64,000 nucleotides of DNA from Tragulus kanchil (GCA_022376925.1 JAIOJX010000032.1:100742794-100806793); one strand, 5' to 3'; shown: positions 46,863 through 58,523, counted from the first letter of the stretch. A program made the numbers and translations. The notes: a model not told the origin generated them from the sequence alone.

Positions 46863-47969
46863 GTCTTTCTTTTTCTTCACAGTGTTTATATATAATGTTG
46901 GGATTTCTGTTAGTTGGCTCATCAGTGCAGAAGGATAAAACACATCAAATTGGGACTGTCCTAGAAAGTTTCAGGATACAAAATCCACAGGTGCCCAGGC
47001 ACCACAAAACCAGTCTTGAAGCCTATTTCAGGTGTTGGAGCCCTGGAAATCAGAGACCAATTGTTTCTTCTCTTCATGCCCCCCAGGTTATTTTCCCATC
47101 ATGAGCACTTGAAGAATCCTTTCAGGGAACAGTGATTGTCATTTACCATTGTCCATTTGTCCATTTCTTCTGATGCTTTCCCTGTGCTTGATGCTAAGAG
47201 GAGATCACTAGAGCCTTGTCCCTTTCCTCTGGGAGCCTACATTCAGTGGGGAGATAGACCACCCCCTCTAATGTATCACAGCACTGAGGGAAAAGGGGGT
47301 ACCTATTGCTAGGCAATACTGAACAAGGAGTGGTTGATTCTGAGCTGGCTTTCTGGTAGAAATCAGGAAAGGTATCATTGGAGGAGGGTCTCAAAGAATA
47401 AACATCAGAAAGTTCACCAAGGGAGGAATGAGGGAACAGCACTCTAGGATAGGAATGGCAGGAACAAAATCTTGGATATTTGACAGCTATTTAAAGGCTT
47501 TGAAATCAAATATGGACTTTAATAACCCAGAAGAGAATCTGAAAAGAATCTAATATACATATAAAAATAGAATCATTTTGCTATATATCAGAAATGAATG
47601 CTTCCTTATACACACACACACACACACGACTCACTATGCTATACAAACACAACTTTGCAAATCAACTATACTTCAAATAAAAAAGTGAATTAAAAACAGA
47701 ATAAAAGTAAAACTAAAGGAGAAAAAAACAAACTACCAAAAAAAATGAAATCTGGAAAACTGAGAGGCCAGTGGTATAAGTGAGAGATGTTTGAACTGAA
47801 GGTCAGCGAAGCAGGATGGTAAAGTGTGGTAGGAAAAGAAATGCAGAGGGAGGCTGTGCAGTGTTTAAACACCAGAGCACGGCGTGGGCGGACGGCTGAG
47901 ATGATGCTGCATCCTCGGGGCAACTGGATGGTGGCAAGCTGGGATTTGTATTTTGATCAGGGCACTCTG
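46863..47969. other. FYB2 intron 2, mixed old repeats
   Basis: A sense L1 3' terminus with a CA-run lies at about 47540-47700. The remainder includes old dispersed repeat text near 47220-47480 and 47750-47960. No exon. Confidence 0.5.
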
Positions 47970-48050
47970 GCTCCTGGGTGGAGGGGAGGGAGACTGAGGC
48001 CAGCCACCAAATGGAAATAATGACCTATATTTTGGACTCTTTGTACTCAG

Positions 48051-48218
48051 AGAAACAGCTGGATATCAGGCGTCCACAGCTCCCCAATACCAAGCCACTG
48101 CCTTCCATCAAGTCCCTGGGTCTTCCTCCCACCAAGCCGCCAAGGCCCCCGGTCGTGACCCTCGAGATCTTCCAGAGGCAGAGGCGGGCAGCTGCTCTTC
48201 CCCAGATCCGTGGGGAAG
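48051..48218 (+). CDS. FYB2: FYB2 exon 3, copy A
   Basis: 168-nt exon between TTTGTACTCAG and GTAAGG, phase 1 to phase 1 (56 codons). The joined codon G+AG gives Glu; the text then reads KQLDIRRPQLPNTKPLPSI, and later LPPTKPPRPPVV and FQRQRRAAALPQIRGE. This matches the proline-rich segment of human FYB2 after exon 2 (KTKPLPSIDSLG, KPSRPP). The PPTKPPRPP stretch is a plausible SH3-binding site (inference). Because the exon is symmetric, inclusion of both copies would keep the frame and add 56 residues. Splice signals are intact in both copies. Confidence 0.93.
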
Positions 48219-49150
48219 GTAAGGAAACGCGCAGGGCCGGTGAGTACCAGCCAGCAGGAGTCATGACTTCCGTGCCCCTCCCACTGTCACCCCCCTCACT
48301 GCATCCACTCCCAGGGGACCATGCCAGACTGTGTTCCTGTGGAGCTAGCCATCCATCACTGCTTATTCTCACGTAGAGGCTGTGGCCGCTTGCCCATGAA
48401 ATGACAAATCTGTGGGAATTGGCCCCTTATCACTCCTGGGCCAGCCCGCTTCCCTTGAGAGCATTGCATTTGATCACTGGGAATCTATCCAAGAGGAAGA
48501 AAATGAAAAGGAACTGAAGAGGGAGGCAGGGAGTCTTTGTTTTCCTACAAAGCCTGTGTTGTCAACACAACCCAGTGTAGAGAGCGAGGGGGAGAGAGTG
48601 AGGAGAGGAAACTCAGAGTGAACCTGGGATCCTGGTGGGAGCCCCCCAGGCCTCTGTGATCTGTCTTCAGGAATGAATGGAAGGCCCCCACCCCTGCCGC
48701 CCATGCGTTCTCCTTTCCATAAACCGCAGCGTCCTTGGCAGCCTTCTTACTGTGCTCTTGGGTGTTTTCCTCTGCTGTGTCAGGGGACCTTCTCACCCCA
48801 CTTCCACCCCCACCTAGCCTGATCCTATTGTCACTGTGAACACCCCTTTTTACATTTGCTCTAATGAGACATGAGGCGAGCATATACTTTAGGGTGTTGT
48901 GCAGTGCTGTGCAAGCATTTGTCTTACTGTAGCCACAGCTCCTGTGAATAGTACACTAAATAAGAGAGCTCATTCTTCATTTGTTGATTCTTAGCTCACT
49001 GATTGTTCATTTGACTGCTTTGGGCAACCTCAGAGTGAAATTTTTTGCAATGCATGCATTGAAGTGGGAGCTCCTGGGTGGAGGGGAGGGAGACTGAGGC
49101 CAGCCACCAAATGGAAATAATGACCTATATTTTGGACTCTTTGTACTCAG

Positions 49151-49318
49151 AGAAACAGCTGGATATCAGGCGTCCACAGCTCCCCAATACCAAGCCACTG
49201 CCTTCCATCAAGTCCCTGGGTCTTCCTCCCACCAAGCCGCCAAGGCCCCCGGTCGTGACCCTCGAGATCTTCCAGAGGCAGAGGCGGGCAGCTGCTCTTC
49301 CCCAGATCCGTGGGGAAG
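49151..49318 (+). CDS. FYB2: FYB2 exon 3, copy B
   Basis: Identical to the exon at 48051-48218 over all 168 nt, including acceptor and donor, 1100 bp downstream. Identity extends far into both flanking introns, so this is not an old exon duplication under separate evolution. A single exon 3 is expected from the human gene. Confidence 0.93.
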
Positions 49319-50251
49319 GTAAGGAAACGCGCAGGGCCGGTGAGTACCAGCCAGCAGGAGTCATGACTTCCGTGCCCCTCCCACTGTCACCCCCCTCACT
49401 GCATCCACTCCCAGGGGACCATGCCAGACTGTGTTCCTGTGGAGCTAGCCATCCATCACTGCTTATTCTCACGTAGAGGCTGTGGCCGCTTGCCCATGAA
49501 ATGACAAATCTGTGGGAATTGGCCCCTTATCACTCCTGGGCCAGCCCGCTTCCCTTGAGAGCATTGCATTTGATCACTGGGAATCTATCCAAGAGGAAGA
49601 AAATGAAAAGGAACTGAAGAGGGAGGCAGGGAGTCTTTGTTTTCCTACAAAGCCTGTGTTGTCAACACAACCCAGTGTAGAGAGCGAGGGGGAGAGAGTG
49701 AGGAGAGGAAACTCAGAGTGAACCTGGGATCCTGGTGGGAGCCCCCCAGGCCTCTGTGATCTGTCTTCAGGAATGAATGGAAGGCCCCCACCCCTGCCGC
49801 CCATGCGTTCTCCTTTCCATAAACCGCAGCGTCCTTGGCAGCCTTCTTACTGTGCTCTTGGGTGTTTTCCTCTGCTGTGTCAGGGGACCTTCTCACCCCA
49901 CTTCCACCCCCACCTAGCCTGATCCTATTGTCACTGTGAACACCCCTTTTTACATTTGCTCTAATGAGACATGAGGCGAGCATATACTTTAGGGTGTTGT
50001 GCAGTGCTGTGCAAGCATTTGTCTTACTGTAGCCACAGCTCCTGTGAATAGTACACTAAATAAGAGAGCTCATTCTTCATTTGTTGATTCTTAGCTCACT
50101 GATTGTTCATTTGACTGCTTTGGGCAACCTCAGAGTGAAATTTCTTGAATTCAGTGGTTCTCAAATGTAAGCATGCATTGAAGTCAGGCGGAGGACTTGT
50201 TAAGACACAGCATTCTGGGCCCAACCCCAGAGTTCTGAGTCAGTTGGTCTG

Positions 50252-50816
50252 GATTTGTGCTGCGTTTCTAAGTCGTGTCTGACTCTGCGACCCCATGGAC
50301 TTTAGCCTGCCAGGCTCTCCTGTCCATGAGATTTGGTGGGGCAAGAGTCCTGGAGTGGGGCTTCCCCTGGTGGTCCAGTGGGTAAGGACACCGCCTTGCA
50401 GGGCAAGGGGCGCCGGTTCGATCCCTGGCCTGGGAAGATCCCATGTGCTGCGGAGCGGCTGGACTGATGTGTCCAATCACTGAGCCGGAGCTCTGGAGCG
50501 CATGCGCCCAGAGCCTGTGCTCTGCAACGACAGACGCCACCACGATGGGAGGCCCACAGGAGCCAAAGAACGAAGATGAATGAAAATAGAGAAATAAAAA
50601 AAGACCAATAGAAGTGGCCCGCCCACTGCCCTCCCTCCCCAGCCCGACCCCCGCTCAAAGTAAATAAATAAATAAATCTTTAAAAAAAAAAAAGAGTCCT
50701 GGAGTGGGTTGCCACGTTCTCCAAGGGATCTTCTCAACCCAGAGACTGAACCCATGTCTCCTGCATCTCCTATATTGCAGGCAGATTCTTTACCTATGGA
50801 GCCATCCAGGAAGCCA
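50252..50816 (-). mobile_element. Antisense Bov-tA split by a CHR-type SINE
   Basis: Bov-tA text runs 50252-50359 and resumes at 50692-50816, ending at GAGCCATCCAGGAAGCC. The break is filled by the sense CHR-type SINE 50360-50691. The host sequence AAGAGTCCTGGAGTGGG is present at 50343-50359 and again at 50692-50708. Confidence 0.93.
50360..50691 (+). mobile_element. CHR-type SINE, full length, with 17-bp TSD
   Basis: Sense element: GCTTCCCCTGGTGGTCCAGT, B-box-like GGTTCGATCCCTGG, GGGAAGATCCCATGTGCTGC, GGAGCTCTGGAGCGCATGCG, AGCCAAAGAACGAAGATGAA, then an (AAAT)n and A-run tail. The perfect 17-bp duplication of Bov-tA sequence on both sides proves it inserted as a retroposon. Confidence 0.95.
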
Positions 50817-50819
50817 AGT

Positions 50820-51126
50820 CTGGGTTTAGAGCCTTTGAGAATTTACCTTTTCAACAAGTTCACTAGAAGATGCTGGTGTTGCTGGTCTGGGGATCATACT
50901 TTGAGAACCACTGCCATAAGTTACCTTTAAGTCTTATCCTAAAAGAAAATTCTACAGTGAGAAATTGAGGTCTTCTGAGTACTTTGATAATATGGCTATC
51001 TCCATATCAAAGAGAATGAAGTTTAATTTTGATAAACATTAAGTAATTCACACCTCAAATCATTTCTCTGAAAGAGGAGAAGAAGGTTGTCAGAGAACAT
51101 AGAACAAAAGACTAAATCTTTGGGAA
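50820..51126. other. FYB2 intron 3, nothing recognised
   Basis: About 300 bp of ordinary intron sequence. Confidence 0.5.
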
Positions 51127-51325
51127 TAAAATGGGCTTTAAATCCCAGCTCTACCATCCCTAGCTGTTTAAGTCTGGGCATGGGACTCACTGAGCCTCAT
51201 TGTCCTTATCTAAAATGGAGATGATAATAATGCCCCCCTCGTAGGATGATTGTGGGGAGAGATGAGATGATGCCTGGGAAGACTGAACGGTGTCTGGCAC
51301 AACCGGAAGCACTGTTAGCATTACC
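51127..51325 (+). repeat. MIR element (and duplicate at 52245-52443)
   Basis: TTTAAATCCCAGCTCTACCA, CTGAGCCTCATTGTCCTTAT, CTAAAATGGAGATGATAATA and GAACGGTGTCTGGCACAA follow the MIR pattern. Confidence 0.8.
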
Positions 51326-51528
51326 TCAAGTGTGTGGCAAACAGCTGCACTCTCTTTGTTGGGCTCTGTGATAGAAACAAAAGATCAGTTACAAGCGCTG
51401 TTAGAGTAACTGGACATCCACAAGGAAAAGAGAAAACACAAACATTAAACTAGTTTCTCATACCATTGAGGAAACTGGGTAAAAAGCATATATCGTCCTT
51501 CTGTATTATTTCTTACTATTGCATGCAA

Positions 51529-51715
51529 GGGCTTCCCTGGTGACTCAGATGGTAATCCACCTGCAACACGGGAGACCTGGGTTCGATTCCTGGGTTGGGA
51601 AGATCCCCTGGAGGAAGGCATGGCAGCCCACTCTAGTATTCTTACCTGGAAAATCCCATAGGCTACAGTTCATAGGGTCACAAAGGGTCAGACACAGCCT
51701 AAGTGACTGAGCATG
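51529..51715 (+). mobile_element. Bov-tA SINE, sense, with TSD
   Basis: GGGCTTCCCTGGTGACTCAG to AGTGACTGAGCATG. Flanked by ATTGCATGCAA (51518-51528) and ATTGCATGTAA (51716-51726). Duplicate at 52647-52833. Confidence 0.92.
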
Positions 51716-52052
51716 ATTGCATGTAAATCTACAATTATCTCCAAAGTGAAGTTTTAAACATTTTTTTAAAGGAACAAGAGATTAAGAGGTAAATCCCATA
51801 GGAGTTGCAGGGCTCCAGGAGGTCAAAGTCTAACACAAGAAATTGAAGTCATAAATAAGCACCATGCAGTGTGTGTGAATGCTGTGTGCAGGTCTGACCG
51901 TCCCTGGGGGCAGGAGGCAGGGGGTTGGGGCACAGGTGAGCTTCCCCTCTTCATTTTGTCTGGTGGAGGGTGGGTCAGGTCACTGTAAAATGGTTGACTT
52001 AAACAGACTGCCACTAACACGTCTTTTTTCACCCTGCCTCTTGCTCTTGCAG

Positions 52053-52086
52053 CAGCTGAGGAAGAAGGTGACATGCCTCCAGACAG
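52053..52086 (+). CDS. FYB2: FYB2 exon 4, copy A (34-nt microexon-like)
   Basis: Acceptor CTTGCTCTTGCAG, exon CAGCTGAGGAAG...GACAG, donor GTGAGTACC. With phase 1 from exon 3 it reads A-A-E-E-E-G-D-M-P-P-D-R (the last codon is completed in exon 5), aligning with human VTVEEGSLSPER. The acceptor is a tandem NAGNAG (GCAGCAG): use of the second AG would shorten the exon to 31 nt and remove one Ala. The exon changes phase (1 to 2), so including both genomic copies would shift the frame. Confidence 0.85.
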
Positions 52087-52646
52087 GTGAGTACCTCTTT
52101 GTTAACTGTGCAGCAGTGTAACTCATCAACAAGGCTGTTTAGCCTGCCCAAAGGCTGGCAGGCAGCGCATGCCAGGTGTCTGTATTTCTCAGAAGAGTTG
52201 GGGAAGAGCAGATTTATACAAACTGCAACTGACTGCAACTTTTGTAAAATGGGCTTTAAATCCCAGCTCTACCATCCCTAGCTGTTTAAGTCTGGGCATG
52301 GGACTCACTGAGCCTCATTGTCCTTATCTAAAATGGAGATGATAATAATGCCCCCCTCGTAGGATGATTGTGGGGAGAGATGAGATGATGCCTGGGAAGA
52401 CTGAACGGTGTCTGGCACAACCGGAAGCACTGTTAGCATTACCTCAAGTGTGTGGCAAACAGCTGCACTCTCTTTGTTGGGCTCTGTGATAGAAACAAAA
52501 GATCAGTTACAAGCGCTGTTAGAGTAACTGGACATCCACAAGGAAAAGAGAAAACACAAACATTAAACTAGTTTCTCATACCATTGAGGAAACTGGGTAA
52601 AAAGCATATATCGTCCTTCTGTATTATTTCTTACTATTGCATGCAA

Positions 52647-52833
52647 GGGCTTCCCTGGTGACTCAGATGGTAATCCACCTGCAACACGGGAGACCTGGGT
52701 TCGATTCCTGGGTTGGGAAGATCCCCTGGAGGAAGGCATGGCAGCCCACTCTAGTATTCTTACCTGGAAAATCCCATAGGCTACAGTTCATAGGGTCACA
52801 AAGGGTCAGACACAGCCTAAGTGACTGAGCATG
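52647..52833 (+). mobile_element. Bov-tA SINE (J12 copy B)
   Basis: Duplicate of the 51529-51715 element, including its target-site duplications, at the 1118-bp offset. Confidence 0.92.
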
Positions 52834-53170
52834 ATTGCATGTAAATCTACAATTATCTCCAAAGTGAAGTTTTAAACATTTTTTTAAAGGAACAAGAGAT
52901 TAAGAGGTAAATCCCATAGGAGTTGCAGGGCTCCAGGAGGTCAAAGTCTAACACAAGAAATTGAAGTCATAAATAAGCACCATGCAGTGTGTGTGAATGC
53001 TGTGTGCAGGTCTGACCGTCCCTGGGGGCAGGAGGCAGGGGGTTGGGGCACAGGTGAGCTTCCCCTCTTCATTTTGTCTGGTGGAGGGTGGGTCAGGTCA
53101 CTGTAAAATGGTTGACTTAAACAGACTGCCACTAACACGTCTTTTTTCACCCTGCCTCTTGCTCTTGCAG

Positions 53171-53204
53171 CAGCTGAGGAAGAAGGTGACATGCCTCCAG
53201 ACAG
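53171..53204 (+). CDS. FYB2: FYB2 exon 4, copy B
   Basis: Identical to the exon at 52053-52086, with the same NAGNAG acceptor and donor, 1118 bp downstream. It is the copy contiguous with unduplicated downstream intron. I searched by eye for the next exon (expected to encode an LFNAEFEEPHNY-like segment) and did not find it before 64,000. Confidence 0.85.
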
Positions 53205-53362
53205 GTGAGTACCTCTTTGTTAACTGTGCAGCAGTGTAACTCATCAACAAGGCTGTTTAGCCTGCCCAAAGGCTGGCAGGCAGCGCATGCCAGGTGTCTG
53301 TATTTCTCAGAAGAGTTGGGGGAAGAGCAGATTTATTACAAACTGCAACTGACTGCAACTTT

Positions 53363-53814
53363 TGATTAAATGAGAGATTAAATAAACTGCATGTAACAAC
53401 CGTGCTGACGTTAAGTTGCAAAGATGGTCCTCTGAGGTCCTTTTATTTACAGTACAGTTGGGCTCAGTAAATTGAAGCATCAGCCTCTGTAGTAATAAAT
53501 CAGATTAGAGGCTACACGATGCTGTGGGCAGCCAGTGTGATGTTTGGAATCAGTAATGGGACAAAGGACTTTCTGGCTCTGGTGCACTCATTGTAAGACT
53601 TTTGCCACGGAAAGTCAGTTACTCAGCCACATACTATGTGATGTGCCCTCTGATGTGTCGTGCACTGAGCTGGTTACTTTATATACATATTCTCCTTTCC
53701 TCTTCTCAGAAAGGCTGCAAAGTTGCTTCGCCTGTTTTCATTTTACAGTTAGAGATTATTTGAGCTCAGAAAGTTTGCCACTTGCAGGGCCATGATTCTA
53801 CCCCAGGTGTTTCC
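53363..53814. other. FYB2 intron 4, nothing recognised
   Basis: No gene or exon supported. Possible old repeat text at 53650-53800. Confidence 0.45.
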
Positions 53815-54665
53815 AAGCTATTGTTTTAAGCTGAGATATCATGGATATGTAACACTGTGTAAGTTTGGGGTTCACAATATAGTGATTCAGTATACTTATA
53901 TATCACAATATTATTACTGTGGTAGCATTAGCTAACACCTTTGTCACCTCACATAATTATCACTTATTTTGAAAACAGTTAAACTTCTAGTCTTTCAGCA
54001 ACATTGAGTTTATAATACAGCATTTTTTACTGTAATTCCTGTGATGTGCATTGAGTCTCCAGAATTTCTGTATTGCAAGTTTGTGTCCTTAAACAACATC
54101 TGCAGGTTTCCTGCTCCTCAGCCCCTGGTAACCACCATCCTACTTTCTGCCTTTACAAGTTCTGGGGCTTTTTTTGATTTTTATTTCTTTTTAAGATTCC
54201 ACATATAAGTGATATCATATAGTGTTTGTCTTTTCTCTGACTTATTTAGCATAATCCCCTCCATGTTCATCTGTGTTGCAAATGGCAAGATGGCCTTCCT
54301 TTACAAGACTTAATGATTAGTCCATATATATGTGTGCATGTATTACATGTTTAATGTAATACATTCATATATATATATATATATAACATTTCTCTATTAC
54401 ATGTACACATATATAACATAAACTGAATGTATATACATATATACATTGTATTTGTATACATATCACATCTTCTTTACGCATTTGTCCGTTGATGGACATT
54501 TAGGTTGTTTCCATATCTTGGCCATTGTGAATTATACTGCAATGAATATGGGAATATAGGTGTCTGTTTGAAATCTTGTTTTCATTTCCTGTGGGCATAT
54601 GCTGAGGGATAGGATTTCCGGATCATATGGCCCTTCAGTCTTTACTTCTTCAAGGAACCACCATA
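53815..54665 (-). mobile_element. L1 3' fragment, antisense
   Basis: AAGCTGAGATATCATGGATA near the 3' end, then antisense ORF2 tail (TCCACATATAAGTGATATCA, GATGGACATTTAGGTTGTTT). An (AT)n tract lies at 54366-54384. The left edge is approximate. Confidence 0.8.
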
Positions 54666-54669
54666 CAGT

Positions 54670-55372
54670 ATTCCATAAAGGCTGTACTAACAGGTATGCC
54701 GAAACTGTTTTGACTGTATCACTTCAACTTTTTCACAAAGATGGTCTTGGTCTCAAGAAGGTCACTGTGAGAAGGAGCACTATGCATAAAAATAATTACA
54801 CGACGTATTCATTCATTAAATCTTTATGATAGTAGAATGTGTTACATTTTATAATAGAGGAAAGTGCAAGTTTCAGAAGTTGCCAGAATGTGGGGAGATC
54901 ACTTTTCCTTGGGAGGGTCAGGGAAGTCTTTTATAGAGCACATATCCGTTATCTGTTGGCTCATATGTTGCAGACTATCCAAGCAATTTTGCTGATACTG
55001 AGTTAGACTAAAAGGACACTGAAACTTTCTGTGGCGTTGTGTAGGCATCCAGGAAGGGGTGAAGAATAGAGGCATTAATTCAGCCAACCTGCCAGTGAAG
55101 ATGCAACATTTAAAATAAGTATTGAGGATAAATATCTGTTGGAAAGTGCAGAAAGGAACATTATAAACAGAAGCAGGAAGTGTGGAGTAGTATGTCTTCT
55201 TTGGGAAACTGAACTAGTTGAGTTAGAGTATAGAAAGTATAGGAATGGGAAGACATGCGTTGCTAGAGGGAGACAGGCACCAAATAATGGAGGATCTTGT
55301 ACACCAGGGGCTGGCTGAAATGATCTGGTTCAACAAAGGGCAAACTGCACAGAGCTAGACAGAATTCATGTG
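54670..55372. other. FYB2 intron 4, old dispersed repeat text
   Basis: From about 55090 the text (GTGCAGAAAGGAACATTATA, AATGGAGGATCTTGTACACC) looks like a diverged old mammalian repeat. No exon. Confidence 0.4.
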
Positions 55373-57688
55373 CTCTCGGAACTGCTAGTTCGGTTGTCTA
55401 TTTGAAAGAGTTCAGCGATGGCCCAGGATAAGTCCTCTGCCTTCTATATGCATTTATGTGAGAGAAAACATTTTAGAGAGCTCAAGAGATGATCTTCACT
55501 ATTTACTCAGTGAACATGGGCCCCAGTGTTACAGTTTGAGGAGGCAATGTAATTCTCCTGTGTTCTAGGTCAGTCTTGGTTCCTTCCTGCCTTGAATTCT
55601 GTGAGCATCTCAGTCTGGTTATGAATGCTCTGTGATTGTTGTGTTCAGCTAGACATGCATTTTTCCTACAGCTTGGCTCTGAACTAAGCTGACTCCTTCT
55701 CTGAAATTTTGATGATCGATTTCAACATGGAAGGGGCAAACTTGCTGTGATAGGGAAGTACTGGCAAACAGTAGTCAGTCTCTAATGTGACACCTTCTGC
55801 CTAAGGGATTTACAAGCGCAGTTTCAGTATTCTGTCCTTTGACATTGACTTTAGAACCTAACCTTATCTAAAATGAGATTCACTGCACCTCAGTTACGGA
55901 CAATAGTGCTGTGAGAGTGACACACAGGAGGTGAAGAAGGACCAGATACTTATGTGTGGTTTCGTGGAAGTAAAAAGAACCTGAAATACATCCTGTATGA
56001 TAGGTCATGATTACACAGGCTTACTTATGTGTTCCCTTTTGTGAGACTGTAAGGTAGGTGACAGTAGGTTATTGTTGGCAGAAATAACCCATTCTTGACT
56101 TGTAATGTGTAGTTGAAAGGGTGGATGAATGGGTGTCTGAAGAGACTGAAGACAGACCAATGGATGTTCAGTATAGAACTAGAACACTATTGAAAGCAAG
56201 GTGGTACTAATCTAGAAGAGGATATAAACAAACAGAAGAAGGATGCTGATGTGGAAGTTAGAGATGACAGTGACTTCTGAAGTAAATTAGGTGCCATGCT
56301 AAGGATTTTGAATTTTATCTTGTCAATGATTAGACATTACTTCAAACAAGTAAATGCCATAATGCTGAACATCCTTAGAAACAGCTTCCGTGAAAACTGG
56401 CACTTGTTTGGGAAGAGCATCTTCCATGTTCATGGTATTAATCTTCAATAGAGACCTTAGATTAGAAATAGAATATGTCAGACCTCATTACTGAAAGAGA
56501 ACCTGGCTGTTATCTGATGCAAGCAGGCCACTCTCGGAACTGCTAGTTCGGTTGTCTATTTGAAAGAGTTCAGCGATGGCCCAGGATAAGTCCTCTGCCT
56601 TCTATATGCATTTATGTGAGAGAAAACATTTTAGAGAGCTCAAGAGATGATCTTCACTATTTACTCAGTGAACATGGGCCCCAGTGTTACAGTTTGAGGA
56701 GGCAATGTAATTCTCCTGTGTTCTAGGTCAGTCTTGGTTCCTTCCTGCCTTGAATTCTGTGAGCATCTCAGTCTGGTTATGAATGCTCTGTGATTGTTGT
56801 GTTCAGCTAGACATGCATTTTTCCTACAGCTTGGCTCTGAACTAAGCTGACTCCTTCTCTGAAATTTTGATGATCGATTTCAACATGGAAGGGGCAAACT
56901 TGCTGTGATAGGGAAGTACTGGCAAACAGTAGTCAGTCTCTAATGTGACACCTTCTGCCTAAGGGATTTACAAGCGCAGTTTCAGTATTCTGTCCTTTGA
57001 CATTGACTTTAGAACCTAACCTTATCTAAAATGAGATTCACTGCACCTCAGTTACGGACAATAGTGCTGTGAGAGTGACACACAGGAGGTGAAGAAGGAC
57101 CAGATACTTATGTGTGGTTTCGTGGAAGTAAAAAGAACCTGAAATACATCCTGTATGATAGGTCATGATTACACAGGCTTACTTATGTGTTCCCTTTTGT
57201 GAGACTGTAAGGTAGGTGACAGTAGGTTATTGTTGGCAGAAATAACCCATTCTTGACTTGTAATGTGTAGTTGAAAGGGTGGATGAATGGGTGTCTGAAG
57301 AGACTGAAGACAGACCAATGGATGTTCAGTATAGAACTAGAACACTATTGAAAGCAAGGTGGTACTAATCTAGAAGAGGATATAAACAAACAGAAGAAGG
57401 ATGCTGATGTGGAAGTTAGAGATGACAGTGACTTCTGAAGTAAATTAGGTGCCATGCTAAGGATTTTGAATTTTATCTTGTCAATGATTAGACATTACTT
57501 CAAACAAGTAAATGCCATAATGCTGAACATCCTTAGAAACAGCTTCCGTGAAAACTGGCACTTGTTTGGGAAGAGCATCTTCCATGTTCATGGTATTAAT
57601 CTTCAATAGAGACCTTAGATTAGAAATAGAATATGTCAGACCTCATTAGTGAAAGAGGACCTGGCTGTTATCTGATGCAAGCAGGCCA
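55373..57688 (+). repeat. Tandem duplication J13 (55373-56530 / 56531-57688)
   Basis: Unit 1158 bp starting CTCTCGGAACTGCTAG. No microhomology is visible. Two substitutions (CATTACTGAAAGAGAACC versus CATTAGTGAAAGAGGACC) lie in the last 50 bp of copy A; elsewhere the copies look identical. No gene inside. Confidence 0.96.
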
Positions 57689-57699
57689 TATAGCATAAT

Positions 57700-57915
57700 G
57701 TTAACAAAAATTTGAGCTTTAAATCTATGTCTTGCCACTTAACATTTATGTAGTCTTGGACAAATTACTAACTTCTGCAGACCTCAGTTTCTACTTATGT
57801 AAAATGGGATATTGATAGTTCCTAACACATGCAATTTTGTTGTGAACAACAAATGAAATAATAAGTGTAAAGTGTTTAGTGCATTATCAACTGTTTCGAG
57901 AGTGTTCAGTAAAGT
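57700..57915 (+). repeat. MIR element (and duplicate near 58785-59000)
   Basis: TTTAAATCTATGTCTTGCCA, GACCTCAGTTTCTACTTATG and TAAAATGGGATATTGATAG follow the MIR pattern. Confidence 0.7.
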
Positions 57916-58278
57916 TTGCTTAACCGTTATATAACCTCCCACCCAGGACAGGGATTCATGTTCAGAATCTTAGTATCTTCAAAAATCCTTTGATGGGGAG
58001 CACATTGCCTGGAGAGTCCAGTGTTTTTCTCTCTGGGGATGAATTTTATTCATTTAACGCATATGTATTGGGCATCACCATATACCAATTCCTATTATAG
58101 TGAGAATAAAGCACTGTATAAAGTATGAAAAATATCTTACATGTGCCCACACATACATTTGTTTGTTTATTCCAAAGTCCTTGAAGTTGCACTGGAAAAA
58201 GAAATGTCTTCCTCATTCTAGACTCCCAGTCGTCCATCCAAAACCTATTGATTGATAAAATGGATGCCATCTTTACTC

Positions 58279-58523
58279 CTTTTTTGAAAAATATTTATTT
58301 TCTTATTCACTTATTTATTGGCCTGCATTTGGTCTTAGTTGAGGCACATAGGATCATCATCGCATCATACAGATCTTTTATCATGTTGCTTGGTCTGTCT
58401 AATTTTGGCACAAGGACTTAGTTGCTCAGAGGAATATGGGACCTTAGTTCCCCAACCAGAGATCCAGCCTGCACCCCCCAAATTGCAGAAGGATTCATAA
58501 CCACTGGTCCACCAGGGAAATCC
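58279..58523 (-). mobile_element. CHR/tRNA-Glu-type SINE, degenerate, antisense
   Basis: T-rich tail with TTATTCACTTATTTATTGGC, then AGTTCCCCAACCAGAGATCC and GGTCCACCAGGGAAATCCC. CTTTACTC flanks it at 58271-58278 and 58524-58531. Duplicate at about 59365-59609. Confidence 0.85.

Larger units (their letters stand above)
47970..50190 (+). repeat. Tandem duplication J11 (47970-49069 / 49070-~50190)
   Basis: Unit 1100 bp, beginning GCTCCTGGGTGG. Copies are identical through FYB2 exon 3. The last ~50 bp of copy A diverge: copy A lacks about 20 bp that copy B has between GAAATTTCTTGAATTCAG and GCATGCATTGAAGT. In copy B the text then continues normally. Confidence 0.96.
51127..53362 (+). repeat. 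Tandem duplication J12 (51127-52244 / 52245-53362)
   Basis: Unit 1118 bp starting TAAAATGGGCTTTAAATCCC. It contains a MIR, a Bov-tA with its TSDs and FYB2 exon 4. Two single-base indels (GTTGGGGAAG versus GTTGGGGGAAG; TTTATACA versus TTTATTACA) fall in the last ~60 bp of copy A. Confidence 0.96.

Noticed and set aside
47978..48376. 132-residue frame as a stand-alone gene
   Set aside because: Only 48051-48218 has FYB2 similarity and is bounded by good splice sites; the rest is intron read-through.
50240..50760. Overlapping frames of 78-118 residues on the - strand
   Set aside because: They are antisense translations of the nested CHR-type SINE and Bov-tA.
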